Positions 34,288 to 45,637 of a stretch of DNA of 64,000 nt are shown piece by piece. Position numbers and translations under genes: made by a program. The stretch is from Marinobacter sp. F3R08. Its GTDB lineage: Bacteria; Pseudomonadota; Gammaproteobacteria; Pseudomonadales; Oleiphilaceae. Each line of letters begins with the position of its first letter. Positions within the stretch are counted from its first letter, which is position 1. The DNA is taken from contig NZ_JAHKPI010000008.1 of the NCBI RefSeq assembly GCF_018860425.1, positions 1 to 64,000 on the forward strand, given 5' to 3'. Below the pieces are notes generated by a model. It was not told the DNA's origin. It saw only the letters and a list, made by a program, of their open reading frames with translations, and made no database searches.

Positions 34288-34655
34288 ACCCAAACTCCTG
34301 CCAAAAGGATGAGAATGACGGAAACCGCAATTGTGATCTTCGACGCAAGGCGGCCGCTCTCGAGCTCTTCACCAATACCCATATCCATGAGCAGGTGCTT
34401 GATACCCGCAACCAGGTGGTACAACAGAGCAGACAAGATGCCCCAGGTAATCAGCTTGGCAAGGAAGCTGTCCAGCAGTTCACTGACACGACTGAAGCCC
34501 TCTTCCCCAGACAGGGAAAGCTGAAGTCCGTAAAGCATGAACGCAACACCAACAAAAATGATGATGCCGCTGATGCGATGCAATATGGACGTAATGGCTG
34601 GCAGCGGAAAATGAAACTTGCCGAGATCGAGATTTACTGGTCGTTTGCTATTCAC
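34278..34655 (-). CDS. sdhC: Succinate dehydrogenase cytochrome b556 subunit SdhC
   Basis: SdhC is the other membrane anchor and supplies a haem ligand. The 125-residue product starts with GTG and shows the family start RPVNLDLGKFHFPLPAITSILHRISG. Three membrane helices follow, including LLYHLVAGIKHLLMD with the conserved histidines. It is the first gene of the leftward sdhCDAB-sucAB-lpd-sucCD cluster. The Shine-Dalgarno (GAGAG) is modest. Confidence 0.96.
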   Translation of the reverse strand: MNSKRPVNLDLGKFHFPLPAITSILHRISGIIIFVGVAFMLYGLQLSLSGEEGFSRVSELLDSFLAKLITWGILSALLYHLVAGIKHLLMDMGIGEELESGRLASKITIAVSVILILLAGVWVWA

Positions 34656-35130
34656 AGCGCTCTCACACTCTCTCTTGGTTCCGCGGGACCGGTAAACCGG
34701 ATGCGGATAGTTGGTATGTTAGGATCGGCATGCCTGCACGGAACCGGCACGCGATTGGTTCAGAAGGGACAAAACCTTACTGGCAACCCGCTATTGACGG
34801 GCAGCGCGAAAGGTTTATCCCAGATTCCGGGCTACGGATTATAAGGAGTAGGCTAATCAATTACAAACCTGCAACGCCGCTCAGACCGCGCAAAACCGAG
34901 GCCCGGGCAAGCCATAAGGATGATTGACAAATCGTTTTCTTGCTCCAAAAGGCCAATATTCGGGATATCCCTCATTTACAACGAATGTCAAATTCGCAGT
35001 TTTCCGGAGTATTCCATTGACAAAAAAAGCCAACGCCCTATATTTTGCCGCCAGTTTTGCGATAATACGCGCCTTCTAGCGCATCTATAACTGTAGATAA
35101 GCTGTCAAAGCTGATAAATAGGAGAGCACC
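34656..35130. other. sdhC-gltA divergent control region
   Basis: This gap of 475 bases lies between the two TCA-cycle transcription units and holds no convincing gene. On the gltA side there is a clear promoter (see separate entry) in an AT-rich stretch from about 34925. On the sdhC side, 34680-34760 has short GC-rich inverted repeats, such as GACCGGTAAACCGG, but no good -35/-10 pair. The length leaves room for several regulator sites. Confidence 0.5.
35017..35044 (+). promoter_or_regulatory. Sigma-70 promoter of gltA
   Basis: TTGACA (35017-35022), 16 bases, then TATATT (35039-35044). This is a near-consensus housekeeping promoter with an A-rich spacer start. Transcription would begin about 80 bases before the gltA ATG at 35131. 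Confidence 0.72.
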
Positions 35131-36405
35131 ATGACCGACAGGAAAGCCACGCTCTCGGTGGGGGACAAATCCATTGAGCTACCGGTTTATTCAGGCACCG
35201 TCGGCCCTGACGTTATCGACGTACGAGGCCTAGTCCAGGAAGGCGTTTTCACATACGATCCAGGATTCGTATCCACCGCAGCCTGCGAATCGGCCATTAC
35301 ATACATCGACGGCGCGAATGGCGTCCTTCTCCACCGCGGCTACCCGATAGAACAACTGGCCGACGAGTCCGACTACCTCGAAGTCTGCTACCTCCTTCTT
35401 CACGGTGAACTTCCAACCGCGGCAGAAAACAAGCGGTTCCATGACACCATCAAGAACCACACCATGCTGCACGACCAGATGAGAAACTTTTTCCAGGGTT
35501 TCCGTCGTGACGCACACCCGATGGCCATCATGTGTGGCGTTGTAGGCGCCCTGTCCGCGTTCTACCACGATCAGATGGATGTCACCAACCAGGAGCAGCG
35601 GGAAATCACGGCTCACCGCCTGATTGCGAAGATGCCCACCATCGCCGCCTGGTGTTACAAGTACAGCATCGGCCAGCCATTCATGTACCCGCGCAATGAT
35701 CTCTCATACGCAGAGAACTTCCTGCACATGATGTTTGGCGTTCCCTGCGAGGAATACAAGCCAAACCCGATCCTGGCAAAGGCCATGGACAAGATCTTCA
35801 TTCTGCACGCGGATCATGAACAGAACGCCTCGACCTCCACGGTTCGTCTGGCCGGCTCTACCGGGGCCAATCCATACGCCTGCATTGCCTCCGGCATCGC
35901 AGCGCTCTGGGGCCCGGCACATGGCGGCGCCAACGAAGCCGTACTGGATATGCTTGCGGAGATCGGCGACGAATCCAATATCGAAAAATTCATCGCCAAG
36001 GCAAAAGACAAAGACGATCCGTTCCGCCTGATGGGCTTCGGTCACCGGGTCTACAAGAACTTCGATCCGCGAGCCAAGGTTATGGCAGAAACCGCTCACG
36101 AAGTATTGACAGAGCTGGGCCTGGAGAACGACCCGCTGCTGAAGATCGCCCAGCGCCTGGAGAAAATTGCGCTGGAAGACGAATACTTTGTCGAGCGCAA
36201 GCTTTACCCGAACGTCGATTTCTACTCGGGCCTGATCCTCAAGGCAATCGGCATCCCGACCTCGATGTTCACCGTCATCTTCGCCCTGTCGCGTACCATT
36301 GGCTGGTTCTCGCACTGGAACGAGATGGTCAGCGGCGATTATCGAATTGGTCGTCCGCGCCAGCTGTACACAGGTTCGGAGTCCCGGGACTACCCGACCA
36401 AATAA
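35131..36405 (+). CDS. gltA: Citrate synthase GltA (type I)
   Basis: GltA condenses acetyl-CoA and oxaloacetate into citrate. The 424-residue product matches hexameric NADH-regulated type enzymes in length. It carries the catalytic region [46 protein letters not shown] and [16 protein letters not shown]. It ends with [21 protein letters not shown] precedes the ATG. It diverges from sdhC, and a strong terminator follows. Confidence 0.98.
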   Translation: MTDRKATLSVGDKSIELPVYSGTVGPDVIDVRGLVQEGVFTYDPGFVSTAACESAITYIDGANGVLLHRGYPIEQLADESDYLEVCYLLLHGELPTAAENKRFHDTIKNHTMLHDQMRNFFQGFRRDAHPMAIMCGVVGALSAFYHDQMDVTNQEQREITAHRLIAKMPTIAAWCYKYSIGQPFMYPRNDLSYAENFLHMMFGVPCEEYKPNPILAKAMDKIFILHADHEQNASTSTVRLAGSTGANPYACIASGIAALWGPAHGGANEAVLDMLAEIGDESNIEKFIAKAKDKDDPFRLMGFGHRVYKNFDPRAKVMAETAHEVLTELGLENDPLLKIAQRLEKIALEDEYFVERKLYPNVDFYSGLILKAIGIPTSMFTVIFALSRTIGWFSHWNEMVSGDYRIGRPRQLYTGSESRDYPTK

Positions 36406-36430
36406 ATCCGGCTCGCCGGATGAAAGACAA

Positions 36431-36458
36431 AAAGGCCGCTGTTTCAGCGGCCTTTTTT
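36431..36458 (+). terminator. Rho-independent terminator of gltA
   Basis: An 11-bp perfect stem AAAGGCCGCTG/CAGCGGCCTTT with a TTT loop, running into six T. It lies 26 bases after the gltA stop. Confidence 0.93.
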
Positions 36459-36521
36459 ATTCCATCCAGCCCTGCCCTTCTGTGTTAAGTTAACCCGACA
36501 AAGACATGAGAGGAGACAACA

Positions 36522-37394
36522 ATGACAAAAGCAGCGTTCATAGGCCTTGGCGTCATGGGCTACCCGATGGCCGGCCACCTGGCCAACGCCGGACTCAGCG
36601 TCAAGGTCTGGAACCGGACCTCTGCCAAATCCGAACAATGGACCAGAGACTTCACCGGAACCAGTTGCACCACGATTGCAGAAGCCGTCAAGGATGCGGA
36701 TATCGTGCTGACCTGCGTTGGTGCTGATACCGATCTGAAAGCCGTGTATGAAGGCGCTGAAGGCATTCTGGCCAACGCTCCCGAGGGTACCGTCCTTGTC
36801 GACCATACCACCGCCTCTGCCGGCATCGCGGAATACCTGGCTGATGCAGCGCTCAAGAACAACATGGGTTTTGTCGACGCTCCGGTTTCAGGGGGGCAGC
36901 AGGGCGCTGAGAACGGCAAACTGACCATCATGTGCGGAGGCTCCGAACAGGATTACGCCAAAGCCGAACCGGTCATGAAACACTACGCCCGGGCACTGAA
37001 CCTGATGGGCCCTGCCGGCAGCGGACAGAAAACCAAGATGGTCAACCAGATTGCCATTGCCGGCCTTGTACAGGGGCTCTCAGAGGCGCTGCACTTCGCT
37101 GAGCAGGCAGAACTAGATGTAACGAAAGTAGTGGATGTAATCTCCAAGGGGGCCGCTCAGTCCTGGCAGATGGAAAACCGCTCAGGAACCATGATCGAAG
37201 GAGAGTTTGAACACGGATTCGCAGTTGACTGGATGCGAAAGGATCTGGGCATCTGCCTTGATGAAGCACGTAAGGTAAACGCGTCTTTGCCCGTGACAGC
37301 GCTGGTGGATCAGTTCTACGCCGATGTGCAGTCTATGGGCGGTCAACGCTGGGACACTTCATCGCTCATCCAGAGATTAAGAAAGTTCCGGTAA
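36522..37394 (+). CDS. Beta-hydroxyacid dehydrogenase (3-hydroxyisobutyrate dehydrogenase family)
   Basis: This family oxidises beta-hydroxyacids, or reduces semialdehydes, with NAD(P). The 290-residue product has the Rossmann motif GLGVMGYPMAGHLANAG (8-24). The substrate motif DAPVSGGQQGAENG (about 118-131) and the catalytic lysine region GSGQKTKMVNQ (about 167-177) follow. Length is normal. Family members include 3-hydroxyisobutyrate, tartronate semialdehyde and succinic semialdehyde reductases. The sequence alone does not decide the substrate, and neither valine nor glycolate genes lie next to it. AGGAGAC precedes the ATG. Confidence 0.9.
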   Translation: MTKAAFIGLGVMGYPMAGHLANAGLSVKVWNRTSAKSEQWTRDFTGTSCTTIAEAVKDADIVLTCVGADTDLKAVYEGAEGILANAPEGTVLVDHTTASAGIAEYLADAALKNNMGFVDAPVSGGQQGAENGKLTIMCGGSEQDYAKAEPVMKHYARALNLMGPAGSGQKTKMVNQIAIAGLVQGLSEALHFAEQAELDVTKVVDVISKGAAQSWQMENRSGTMIEGEFEHGFAVDWMRKDLGICLDEARKVNASLPVTALVDQFYADVQSMGGQRWDTSSLIQRLRKFR

Positions 37395-37406
37395 TTTGCC
37401 GAACAG

Positions 37407-37436
37407 GGCGTCAGAAGTCGCAATGCTTCTGACGCC
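37407..37436. terminator. Hairpin between convergent genes
   Basis: GGCGTCAGAAG (37407-37417) pairs perfectly with CTTCTGACGCC (37426-37436), loop of 8, between the dehydrogenase and topA ends. There is no T run on either side, but the 11-bp stem and position suggest a bidirectional stop. Confidence 0.5.
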
Positions 37437-37456
37437 TGCCTGACACATCCGACCCG

Positions 37457-40099
37457 TTACTTTTTCTTATCCTGTGGTTGCCACTTCCCATTCACATACC
37501 ACGCGGACCAGCCGGTCGCTTTGCCCTCTTTCTCGGACATCACGTACTGTTCCTTACTCTTACGGCTGAAACGAATCACTGTCGGATTACCCTCAGGATC
37601 CCGTTCAGGCGCCTCCATCAGATAGTCGTACTTGGGATCAATTTCCTTGCGATGAGGCTTTATCTCCATCACCAGTGGCGGCCGCGTTTCCCGGTTCTTG
37701 GGAAACTTACTGGCGGCCAGAAACAGCCCTGAGGCCCCGTCCCTGAGGACATAGGTATCATCAACCTTCTGGCATTGGAGCTCTGGCATCGCCACCGGAT
37801 CCATCTTGGGCGGCGCAGGCTCTCCACTCTTCAGCAACTTACGAGTATTTTTGCACTCGGTATTGGTGCAACCGAAATACTTCCCGAACCGCCCGGTTTT
37901 CAGCTGCATCTCAGACCCGCATTTATCACACTCAAGCGTCGGGCCATCGTAGCCCTTGATCCGGAAGGTACCTTTTTCAACCTCGTAACCCGAGCAGTCA
38001 GGATTGTTGCCGCAAACATGCAACTTGCGGGTTTCATCCACCAGATAGCTGTCCATAGCGGTGCCACACTTTGAACACCGGCGCTTCTTCCGCAACAGAC
38101 GACTTTCACCCTCACCCTCGACATCGTCATCGGCGCTGACAACCTCATCGCCGGACACCAGATTGATCGTGGTCTTGCAACGCTCTTTGGGCGGCAGCGA
38201 ATAGCCCGAGCAACCCAGGAATACCCCGGTGCTGGCCACCCGGATCTGCATATTCCGACCACAAGTCGGGCACGGAATGTCGGTTTCCGTCGGGGTATTG
38301 GCCCGCATGCCACCATCTTCCGAGCTTTCCGCTTTTTCAAGCTGCTGCCGGAACCGGCCATAAAAATCATTCAGAACTTTTTTCCACTCGACATCGCCTT
38401 CAGCAATTTCATCGAGCTCGTCTTCCATCTTCGCGGTGAAGTCGAAGTCCATCAGATTCGGGAATGATTCTGACAAACGTTCGGTAACAATCTCACCCAT
38501 TTTCTCAGCGTAGAATCGGCGGTTCTGCAAACGCACGTAGCCGCGATCCTGAATCGTTGAGATGATCGAAGCATAGGTCGAAGGCCGGCCGATACCCTGC
38601 TTTTCCAGCTCTTTCACGAGACTTGCCTCGGTGTACCTTGGCGACGGTTTGGTGAAGTGCTGGCTGGGGTCGAGCTTTTTCAGATCAAGAGTTTCATCGA
38701 CCTTGATATCCGGAAGCGCAATGTCTTCATCTTTCTTGGCAGCTTGTGGCGCCGCCTTCAGGAAGCCTTCGAATTTGATGATACGGCCCCGGGTACGCAA
38801 CTCATAATCGCCGTTAGCGACCACGATAGAGGTACTCAGGAACTCCGCATCGGACATTTGACAGGCAATAAACTGACGCCAGATCAGGTCGTAGAGTTTC
38901 TCAGCATCCTTCTCAAGACCACTGATATCCGCCGGGCGACGACTTACTTCCGTCGGCCTGATAGCTTCGTGAGCTTCCTGCGCACCCTCTTTACTGCCGT
39001 ATACCCGAGGTGCCTCAGGCAGATACTTGTCTCCAAATTGTTTCTGGATGAAAGTTCTGCAACTGGCAATCGCATCCTGACTCAGATTCGTGGAGTCAGT
39101 ACGCATATAGGTAATAAAACCTGCCTCATAGAGCCGCTGGGCAAGCATCATGGTTTTCTTGACACTGAACCCCATGCGGTTACTGGCGGCCTGCTGCAAG
39201 GTGGAGGTGATAAAGGGGGCGGACGGACGCGAGCGCGTCGGCTTGTCTTCCCGCCTGGCAACCTTGAACACACCCGCCTTCAGGCGATCGACGTGCTCGC
39301 TACTTTGTTGCTCGCTTACCGGCCGGTAAGGTTTGTCGTTGTGACGCGTGACCTCAAAACGGACCGGATGATCAGCCTTGACCGATGCAAGATCAGCATG
39401 GAGCTGCCAGTACTCTTCCGGAATGAACTTCCGGATTTCCCGTTCCCGTTCCACAATCAGCCGAACCGCAACTGACTGAACCCGGCCTGCAGAAAGGCCA
39501 CGCGCAAGCTTGGCCCAAAGCAGAGGTGACACCATGTAACCTACAACACGGTCCAGGAACCGCCTGGCCTGCTGAGCATTTACGCGATTATTATCGAGAT
39601 TCCCGGGGTCTTTGAACGCTTCCTGAATGGCTCGCTTGGTGATTTCATTGAACACCACACGCCGATACTTTTCAGGCTCTCCGCCGATTGTCTGCTGGAG
39701 GTGCCAGGCAATGGCCTCCCCCTCACGGTCCAAATCCGTCGCCAGATAGATGTGGTCTGCGGATTTGGCCAGGCGCTTCAGTTCGCTGACCACCTTTTCC
39801 TTCCCGGGCAGGATCTCGTAACGCGCGCTCCAGTCCTGGTCAGGATCGACACCCATACGGGAAACCAACTGCTCCCGCGCTTTGCGCTTTTTATGCGCGG
39901 CCTTTTCTTCCGGGCTCATTTTCCGGGTCGCAGCAGCCTGCCTGGCACGCTCTTTGGGATCGGACTGGGATCCACTGCCACTGACGGGAAGATCACGAAT
40001 GTGCCCAACGCTCGATTTGACGATGAAGTCAGAGCCCAGGTACTTGTTAATGGTCTTCGCTTTCGCTGGTGACTCGACAATTACGAGACTTTTACCCAT
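37457..40099 (-). CDS. topA: DNA topoisomerase I TopA
   Basis: TopA relaxes negative supercoils by transient single-strand cleavage. The ATG at 40099 gives the family N-terminus [22 protein letters not shown] and 880 residues. An upstream in-frame ATG at 40153 adds 18 residues that do not look conserved. The TOPRIM domain has [14 protein letters not shown], and the active-site Tyr lies in [14 protein letters not shown]. Several C-terminal four-cysteine zinc ribbons follow ([30 protein letters not shown]). A basic tail ends the protein. Confidence 0.96.
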   Translation of the reverse strand: MGKSLVIVESPAKAKTINKYLGSDFIVKSSVGHIRDLPVSGSGSQSDPKERARQAAATRKMSPEEKAAHKKRKAREQLVSRMGVDPDQDWSARYEILPGKEKVVSELKRLAKSADHIYLATDLDREGEAIAWHLQQTIGGEPEKYRRVVFNEITKRAIQEAFKDPGNLDNNRVNAQQARRFLDRVVGYMVSPLLWAKLARGLSAGRVQSVAVRLIVEREREIRKFIPEEYWQLHADLASVKADHPVRFEVTRHNDKPYRPVSEQQSSEHVDRLKAGVFKVARREDKPTRSRPSAPFITSTLQQAASNRMGFSVKKTMMLAQRLYEAGFITYMRTDSTNLSQDAIASCRTFIQKQFGDKYLPEAPRVYGSKEGAQEAHEAIRPTEVSRRPADISGLEKDAEKLYDLIWRQFIACQMSDAEFLSTSIVVANGDYELRTRGRIIKFEGFLKAAPQAAKKDEDIALPDIKVDETLDLKKLDPSQHFTKPSPRYTEASLVKELEKQGIGRPSTYASIISTIQDRGYVRLQNRRFYAEKMGEIVTERLSESFPNLMDFDFTAKMEDELDEIAEGDVEWKKVLNDFYGRFRQQLEKAESSEDGGMRANTPTETDIPCPTCGRNMQIRVASTGVFLGCSGYSLPPKERCKTTINLVSGDEVVSADDDVEGEGESRLLRKKRRCSKCGTAMDSYLVDETRKLHVCGNNPDCSGYEVEKGTFRIKGYDGPTLECDKCGSEMQLKTGRFGKYFGCTNTECKNTRKLLKSGEPAPPKMDPVAMPELQCQKVDDTYVLRDGASGLFLAASKFPKNRETRPPLVMEIKPHRKEIDPKYDYLMEAPERDPEGNPTVIRFSRKSKEQYVMSEKEGKATGWSAWYVNGKWQPQDKKK

Positions 40100-40372
40100 A
40101 TCGGAGATCTGTATCCTTGGCGATAAATCGGTCAATAAATCAGCAAACCGCAAACTCGCTGTAAAATCAGTCGGCTAGAAAACACATATACGCCGCCATT
40201 GTGTATAGGCTCACTGTTTTACAGGGTCAAGAATAGCAAGACAACCCATTCTTTCGTTTCAATCCTGCTTTTTTTTGCATTCGGGAACCCTGTTCAGGCA
40301 ACTCGCTGGAACAGAAAGGCCCGGCATTTGCCGGGCCTTCTTAAAGCGCGCACTGCGAATCCGCCTACCGGC
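40100..40372. other. Intergenic region between fadA end and topA start
   Basis: This 273-base gap contains the fadBA terminator at its right side, an oligo-T stretch near 40269-40277, and AT-rich sequence upstream of topA. I could not pick a reliable topA promoter and see no gene. Confidence 0.4.
40316..40339 (-). terminator. Terminator of the fadBA operon
   Basis: AAGGCCCGGCA (40316-40326) and TGCCGGGCCTT (40329-40339) form an 11-bp stem with a two-base loop, 34 bases after the fadA stop. On the minus strand the tail is TCTGTT, so the U tract is short. Confidence 0.7.
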
Positions 40373-41575
<1,203 letters not shown>

Positions 41576-41581
41576 TCAGGG

Positions 41582-43729
41582 TTAGCCAAAGAACTTTTTG
41601 CCAGTCTTGGCCATTTCACGCAGCTTCTCGGTCGGCTGATAAAGAGGACCAAGGTCTGCAAACTTGTCTGCCAGCTCGACGAACTTGTCTACACCCATGT
41701 CGTCGATATAGCGCAGGGCACCACCACGGAACGGCGGGAAGCCGATACCGAAAATCAGGCCCATATCAGCATCTGCCGGATCTTCGACAATGCCGTCTTC
41801 CAGGCAGCGAACGGTTTCCAGACACAGTGGAATCATCATACGGGCGATAATCTCTTCCTCGTCGAAGTCCTTCTGGCCATTAACAACAGGTTCGATCAGC
41901 TTGTAGGTTTCCTCGTCTACAACCTTCTTTTTCTTGCCTTTGCGATCCAGTTCGTACTTATAGAAACCGAAGTCGTTCTTCTGGCCGTACCGGTTGTTCT
42001 CGAACATCACATCAATGGCAGACTTGTTCTCGTCTTTCATGCGATCCGGGAAGCCGTCAGCCATAACGGCATTGGCGTGCTTGGCGGTGTCCATACCAAC
42101 CACGTCGAGGAGATAGGCTGGGCCCATAGGCCAACCAAACTTCTCCATTACCTTGTCTACTTTCTGGAAGTCAGCGCCGTCACGAACCAGCCCGGCAAAA
42201 CCGCCAAAGTATGGGAACAAAACACGGTTGACCAAGAAGCCCGGACAGTCGTTTACAACGATCGGGGTCTTGCCCATGGCTTTGGCGTAGGCAACGGTGG
42301 TCGCAATAGCGCGATCACTGGTCTTCTCGCCACGGATAACCTCAACCAGCGGCATCATGTGCACCGGGTTGAAGAAATGCATACCACAGAAATTTTCCGG
42401 TCGTTTGAGATTCTTGGCCAGAAGATCGATAGAAATGGTCGAGGTATTGGACGTCAGGATGGCGTCCTCACGAACCGCATCTTCGGTTTCGCGCAGAACC
42501 GCATCTTTCACCTTGGGATTTTCAACAACCGCCTCAACGACGAGGTCGACATTTTTGAAATCGCCATAGTTCAGGGTCGGAGTGATGCTGTTGAGTACAT
42601 CCGCCATCTGATCAGGCTTCATCTTGCCTTTCGCAACACGCTTGGCCAGAAGATTCTTGGCTTCCTTCAGACCCAGGGCGATACCGTCCTGGTTGATGTC
42701 CTTCATGATGATCGGCGTACCTTTCAGAGCCGACTGGAATGCAACACCACCACCCATGATACCGGCACCGAGAACCGCGGCCAGGTTTACGTCACTGGCT
42801 TCTTTCTCCCAGGCCTTGGCTTTCTTTTTGAGTTCCTGATCATTCAGGAACAGGCCAACCAGACACGCGGCAACGTTGGTCTTGGCCATTTTAGCGAAGC
42901 CCTTGGCCTCAACTTCGATGGCCTTGTCACGCGTCATGCCGGCATGCTTCTGCATGACCTTGATGGCCTCAACCGGAGCCGGGTAGTTCTTGCCTGCCTT
43001 ACCGGCAACGAACGCCTTGGAGATCTCGAATGCCATCATGCTTTCCATGGCATTGAGCTTGATCTTGCCTTTCTTTTCTTCGCGACGGGCTTCGTGGTCG
43101 AGTTTACCCTCGTTGCACTGATTAATGATGGCAACAGCTGCTTCAACCAGCTTATCGGACTTCACTACCGCATCAACCGCACCGACTTTAAGAGCGACGT
43201 TTGCACGGTTTTCCGTACCACCGCTAATCCACTCAACGGCATTGTCGACACCCACCAGACGGGACAGGCGCACAGTTCCGCCGAAGCCCGGGAAAATGCC
43301 CAGCTTCACTTCAGGAAGACCGACCTTGGCTTTCTCATCCATCACCCGGTAATCGGTCGACAGGCACATTTCGAAACCACCACCCAGCGCTATACCATTA
43401 ATGGCGGTAACGGTTGGGAATGGCAGATCTTCAACAGCGTTGAAGACTTCATTGGCCTTGAGATTGTTGGCTACCAGATCCTCTTCCGAACCAGCAAAGA
43501 GTTCGGTGAATTCGGTAATGTCGGCACCAACAATAAAGCTGTCCTTGGAACTGGTAACAACCAGGCCCTTCAGATTGTTCTGCGCTTTCAGTGCGTCAGT
43601 CGCGGCGCGGAGCTCTTCAATAGTGAGACGGTTGAACTTGTTGACTGACTCGCCCTGCAAGTCGAAGTTCAACTGAGCGATCCCGCCTTCGATCTCTTTA
43701 ACCGTGATGGCTTTACCTTCGTAAATCAT
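41582..43729 (-). CDS. fadB: Fatty acid oxidation complex alpha subunit FadB
   Basis: FadB combines enoyl-CoA hydratase/isomerase and 3-hydroxyacyl-CoA dehydrogenase activities. The ATG at 43729 gives 715 residues starting [16 protein letters not shown], as in the family. An upstream in-frame start at 43777 adds 16 unlikely residues. The crotonase domain (about 1-190) has [20 protein letters not shown]. The NAD-binding domain starts near 315 with [16 protein letters not shown]. The dehydrogenase domain has [17 protein letters not shown] and [16 protein letters not shown]. Candidate operators lie just upstream. Confidence 0.97.
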   Translation of the reverse strand: MIYEGKAITVKEIEGGIAQLNFDLQGESVNKFNRLTIEELRAATDALKAQNNLKGLVVTSSKDSFIVGADITEFTELFAGSEEDLVANNLKANEVFNAVEDLPFPTVTAINGIALGGGFEMCLSTDYRVMDEKAKVGLPEVKLGIFPGFGGTVRLSRLVGVDNAVEWISGGTENRANVALKVGAVDAVVKSDKLVEAAVAIINQCNEGKLDHEARREEKKGKIKLNAMESMMAFEISKAFVAGKAGKNYPAPVEAIKVMQKHAGMTRDKAIEVEAKGFAKMAKTNVAACLVGLFLNDQELKKKAKAWEKEASDVNLAAVLGAGIMGGGVAFQSALKGTPIIMKDINQDGIALGLKEAKNLLAKRVAKGKMKPDQMADVLNSITPTLNYGDFKNVDLVVEAVVENPKVKDAVLRETEDAVREDAILTSNTSTISIDLLAKNLKRPENFCGMHFFNPVHMMPLVEVIRGEKTSDRAIATTVAYAKAMGKTPIVVNDCPGFLVNRVLFPYFGGFAGLVRDGADFQKVDKVMEKFGWPMGPAYLLDVVGMDTAKHANAVMADGFPDRMKDENKSAIDVMFENNRYGQKNDFGFYKYELDRKGKKKKVVDEETYKLIEPVVNGQKDFDEEEIIARMMIPLCLETVRCLEDGIVEDPADADMGLIFGIGFPPFRGGALRYIDDMGVDKFVELADKFADLGPLYQPTEKLREMAKTGKKFFG

Positions 43730-43750
43730 CAACTGATCTCCAGTCTGTGT

Positions 43751-43766
43751 TTGGAACTGCTTCCAA
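43751..43766. promoter_or_regulatory. Palindrome close to the fadB start
   Basis: TTGGAA (43751-43756), CTGC, TTCCAA (43761-43766) is a perfect 6-bp inverted repeat ending 22 bases upstream of the fadB ATG. Its position would suit a repressor site, but I do not recognise the regulator. It does not match the Pseudomonas PsrA consensus. Confidence 0.35.
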
Positions 43767-43777
43767 CCGGGCGGCAT

Positions 43778-43868
43778 ATTCGATTCACCAGCGCGGCTGT
43801 TTGTGCAGCGAGATTTCGGTCACTGCCCGATCATTCGATTCAAAAATTCATACAGTCGTTTGAATCGA
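43778..43868. promoter_or_regulatory. Three TCGATTCA half-sites upstream of fadB
   Basis: ATTCGATTCA occurs at 43778-43787 and again at 43833-43842. The second copy forms a 10-bp perfect inverted repeat, TCGATTCAAA (43835-43844) with TTTGAATCGA (43859-43868), 14-base spacer. Three copies within 91 bases upstream of a fatty-acid operon suggest binding of a TetR- or GntR-type fatty acid regulator. The identity of the regulator is open. Confidence 0.45.
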
Positions 43869-44164
43869 GAGCGGACACGATGAAAAAAAACAGCGCATTT
43901 GTCAATTTGTTTCTTTCAGAAGGGCTGCAAAATTGCCTCAAATGCCGGGCGCAACCAAAGAAAAATGAAGTGAAGATGTTGTATTTCAGTGGGCTGGAAG
44001 CCACTGCGTGGAAAAAACGGAATTTTGTCACGCAAATTTCATAGTTGTTGACATTTGCGGGCACCAAGGCCACCAAAACTGCTTGATTGGCTGACGCAGT
44101 TACTTTACCTTCGATCTACGACTTTGGTCCACAATAATAAAATTGCATCACGGAGAACCATCCG
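43869..44164. other. Rest of the fadB upstream region
   Basis: About 300 bases of AT-rich DNA divide the fadB operators from the rightward unknown gene at 44165. TTGACA occurs at 44046-44051 but has no matching -10 box. A possible -10 (AATAAT) lies near 44135. A weak 54-codon frame (43880-44044) is not supported. Confidence 0.35.
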
Positions 44165-44983
44165 ATGAAAGACGTAAACCTGCGGATATACTCTCTCGTA
44201 GCCGCGCTTCTTCTTCTCACCCTCGCCTCCATGGGTGCCCGCGCCAAAGACAGTGCCGACGGTTTTCTCTCAGATCTTCATAATTTCAGGGTCAGTAACT
44301 ACATGGCTCTGGACGCCTATTACCGATTCAGCGGCACCGGGGCCACAGACACCCTGAACGAAATTGTGAAGAGTATCAATGCAGCCAACGAGTCCATGAA
44401 TTCCGTTGCTGGCAGCGATTCCGGGGTGCTGTCTGCCGACGAGGTCGAGGGATTAAACCGCGAATTCGAAGAATTCAAGAATCTGATGCGAGATAACATT
44501 AACGATGTGCGCAATCTGGGTTATCCGGATTTGCGTCTCGTGTCCGATATGGCCAACCAGGCGCTGACCATGAACGAAAAGGCCACTGAATTATACCGAG
44601 CAGCCCAGGAAAGCGCCCAGACCCAAACCAATCCCAGAGTCGAAGCTGCACGATCGGCTGCCGTCGTCATGGCCCAGATGATGGCCAAGTACTCGGTCAG
44701 AACCAACTCCTCAGCTACCCAGACTTTCCAGGGCTCGTCTATCGAAACCCCACTGGACGAACAGGCCCGGCAGCTGGATCAATTGTTGGCATCGGTTATT
44801 CAAGGGCAAGGAACACCGGCGCTTGAGGCGCAGCTGAACGATATCTCTTCCAAGTGGCAGTTCATCCGCGGGTCATACATAAATTACAATGAAAACAATG
44901 TGGGCTTTGTGATCGATCGCTACTCCAAGGGAATCCTCAAAGGACTAACGGCAACCATCGAACTTATGCAGAGTAACGCCTGA
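44165..44983 (+). CDS. Unknown exported helical protein
   Basis: The 272-residue product has a signal peptide (membrane stretch IYSLVAALLLLTLASMGARA, cleavage near residue 27), so it should be periplasmic. The mature part looks almost wholly helical and acidic, with heptad-like segments (VEGLNREFEEFKNLMRDNINDVRNLG; LVSDMANQALTMNEKATELYRAAQESAQ). It ends SYINYNENNVGFVIDRYSKGILKGLTATIELMQ. It resembles a free-standing four-helix sensor domain but has no membrane anchor or signalling domain. I do not recognise the family. GGAGAA lies 8 bases before the ATG. It appears to be a single-gene unit. Confidence 0.8.
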   Translation: MKDVNLRIYSLVAALLLLTLASMGARAKDSADGFLSDLHNFRVSNYMALDAYYRFSGTGATDTLNEIVKSINAANESMNSVAGSDSGVLSADEVEGLNREFEEFKNLMRDNINDVRNLGYPDLRLVSDMANQALTMNEKATELYRAAQESAQTQTNPRVEAARSAAVVMAQMMAKYSVRTNSSATQTFQGSSIETPLDEQARQLDQLLASVIQGQGTPALEAQLNDISSKWQFIRGSYINYNENNVGFVIDRYSKGILKGLTATIELMQSNA

Positions 44984-44995
44984 CCCCTACCCCCT

Positions 44996-45027
44996 TTTTC
45001 TGGCAGGCTTAATTACCTGCCAGAAAA
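44996..45027. repeat. Strong inverted repeat after the exported helical protein gene
   Basis: TTTTCTGGCAGG (44996-45007) pairs perfectly with CCTGCCAGAAAA (45016-45027), loop of 8. The T run is on the 5' side and the A run on the 3' side for both strands, so it is not a standard terminator. It lies 13 bases after the stop codon. Confidence 0.6.
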
Positions 45028-45134
45028 GTACTTTCTGCGTCCGTTTTTGATACCCGTCAGTTTCCCGCTACACTTTCCCGAGCCGATTTAAGGTACTATC
45101 CTGAGTACATTATCCCGTGCGAAGGAGCGAAACG

Positions 45135-45566
45135 ATGTCTGCCTACAAAAAAATGCTGGTTGCCATTGATCTCACCGAGGAAGCCCCTCAGGTTCTGGAC
45201 AAGGCAAAGGCCATCAGTGAGGCACACAATGCCGAACTGATGCTGGTCCACGTGGTTGAGCCCGTCGGGTATGCCTATGGTGGCGATATACCAATGGATC
45301 TGACCGAACTTCAGGATCAACTCGACAAAGCGGCCCGCGAACAGCTGGGTACCTATGGCGACCAATACGGCGTGGATAAGACCAACCAGGTGGTTACAGT
45401 TGGGCGTCCGGAATCAGAAATTCACAGACTTGCCAAAGAGCAGAGCGTAGATCTGGTCATTGTCGGCAGCCACGGCCGCAAGGGTTTCCAGCTTTTGCTG
45501 GGCTCGACCGCCAATGGTGTTCTGCACGGTACGGAATGCGATGTTCTGGCTGTCCGAATTGAATAA
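45135..45566 (+). CDS. Universal stress protein UspA family
   Basis: Single-domain Usp proteins are cytoplasmic dimers linked to stress survival. The ATG at 45135 is preceded by AAGGAG at 8 bases; a GTG 18 bases upstream is less likely. The 143-residue product has the family start YKKMLVAIDLTEEAPQVLDKAKAI. The C-terminal ATP-binding pattern G-x2-G-x9-G-S is seen in GSHGRKGFQLLLGSTANGVL, so it is probably nucleotide-binding. It stands alone between unrelated genes. Confidence 0.93.
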   Translation: MSAYKKMLVAIDLTEEAPQVLDKAKAISEAHNAELMLVHVVEPVGYAYGGDIPMDLTELQDQLDKAAREQLGTYGDQYGVDKTNQVVTVGRPESEIHRLAKEQSVDLVIVGSHGRKGFQLLLGSTANGVLHGTECDVLAVRIE

Positions 45567-45617
45567 CTGTAACTAGAAAAGACGTGGGCTTTGAGCACCC
45601 CGAATGTCCACGGAGAA

Positions 45618-45637
45618 AAGGGGCTATCAGGCCCCTT
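45618..45637 (-). terminator. Terminator overlapping the stop codon of the Cys-cluster gene
   Basis: AAGGGGC (45618-45624) and GCCCCTT (45631-45637) form a 7-bp stem followed on the minus strand by TTTTC. The loop contains the stop codon of the leftward gene. It may also stop the convergent Usp gene. Confidence 0.6.

Noticed and set aside
43880-44044. 54-codon frame in the fadB upstream region (MKKNSAFVNLFL...)
   Set aside because: A GAGAGCGG stretch precedes the ATG, but the product has no recognisable features and the region carries operator-like repeats; not enough support.
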